From: Pseudobacteriovorax antillogorgiicola
GTDB lineage: Bacteria > Bdellovibrionota_B > Oligoflexia > Oligoflexales > Oligoflexaceae
Length of the DNA stretch: 64,000 nucleotides
Direction of reading: 5' to 3'
Assembly: GCF_900177345.1 (NCBI RefSeq)
Contig: NZ_FWZT01000012.1
Location: 1-64,000 of the forward strand
Under the pieces are notes generated by a model. It was not told where the DNA came from and made no database searches. It worked only from the letters and a program-made list of their open reading frames with translations. A program made the position numbers and the translations under genes. Positions 63,787-64,000 of the stretch are shown here, piece after piece. Positions within the stretch are counted from its first letter, which is position 1. Every line of letters begins with the position of its first letter.

Positions 63787-64000
63787 GCCTACGGAAGCCT
63801 TTTGCAATCTATGGAATTACAAAGCATGGCTTAAAAACCGCTGCCCGCATCAAAGCCGCCTTTCCAGAGGCAGATCTATATGTTTCGAAGAAACTGATGG
63901 GTCAAGCCCCAGCGGACAGCTTGGAACTACCACTTCCCTTCAGCCCTTTGCTTAGAGAAACTTTCCCAGCTTATGACTGCCATATTTTTGTAGTGAGCGT
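63783..64000 (+). CDS. cbiG: CbiG, N-terminal part; runs off the right edge
   Basis: A TTG start at 63783 overlapping the cbiL stop begins a frame (MSLRKPFAIYGITKHGLKTAARI...) open to the window end. IYGITKHG, ADLYVSKK and FPAYDCHIFVVS fit the N-terminal domain of CbiG, which opens the delta-lactone of cobalt-precorrin-5A. The GIAVR motif lies beyond the edge. Confidence 0.8.
   Translation, partial: MSLRKPFAIYGITKHGLKTAARIKAAFPEADLYVSKKLMGQAPADSLELPLPFSPLLRETFPAYDCHIFVVS

Overview
The window reads as a chromosomal segment of a Gram-negative, diderm bacterium. The signs are Kdo and group 2 capsule genes, an outer-membrane phospholipase, RND efflux, ExbB/ExbD and many signal peptides and lipoproteins. 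The mixture (large NAD-glutamate dehydrogenase, plant-type glutamate-cysteine ligase, many secreted proteins of unknown family, a fibrinogen-like lipoprotein) suggests a deep-branching, Bdellovibrio/Oligoflexus-like lineage. That assignment is inference; no rRNA is present to test it.

Layout. 1-1128: the edge of an IS element abuts a broken asparagine-synthase-like gene. 1380-18842 (all minus strand): an ABC-transporter-dependent capsule locus. It holds a methyltransferase/glycosyltransferase fusion, a WecB-WecC fusion making UDP-ManNAcA, GlmS, KdsA, KdsD/KpsF, KpsS, KpsC and the export machine KpsD-KpsE-KpsT-KpsM. GlmS, WecB and WecC would supply the amino-sugar precursor, KdsA/KdsD would supply Kdo, KpsC/KpsS would build the Kdo linker, and KpsMTED would export the chain. 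18894-27736: a DUF2279 protein, an outer-membrane phospholipase A, NAD-glutamate dehydrogenase, glutamate-cysteine ligase, and a four-gene operon (unknown protein, beta-barrel protein, ExbB, ExbD). 27798-28062: three tandem tRNA-Gly(GCC). 28208-34862: an orphan histidine kinase, a methyltransferase, HtpG, a DUF2225-like protein and a YdcZ-type membrane protein. 35419-40932: a czc-type metal efflux operon with an unusually small, His-rich CzcB. 41039-44876: a lipoprotein plus subtilase pair, a small helical protein and a DUF374 acyltransferase.

45012-56117 (minus strand) is the most unusual region. It is an array of secreted proteins in which five genes carry six copies of one Cys-rich domain that I do not recognise. 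It also holds a SUMF1-like protein, a small membrane-anchored coiled-coil protein, a paralogous pair of small secreted proteins and a fibrinogen-domain lipoprotein. It looks like a dedicated, undescribed extracytoplasmic system.

57370-64000 (plus strand): a cobalamin riboswitch followed by an anaerobic-type B12 operon: cbiX-ferredoxin fusion, DUF3209, a flavin reductase-like gene, cbiD, cbiC, cbiET, cbiL and the start of cbiG. The leader carries a short upstream reading frame and a hairpin that pairs the cbiX start codon, which suggests translational control.
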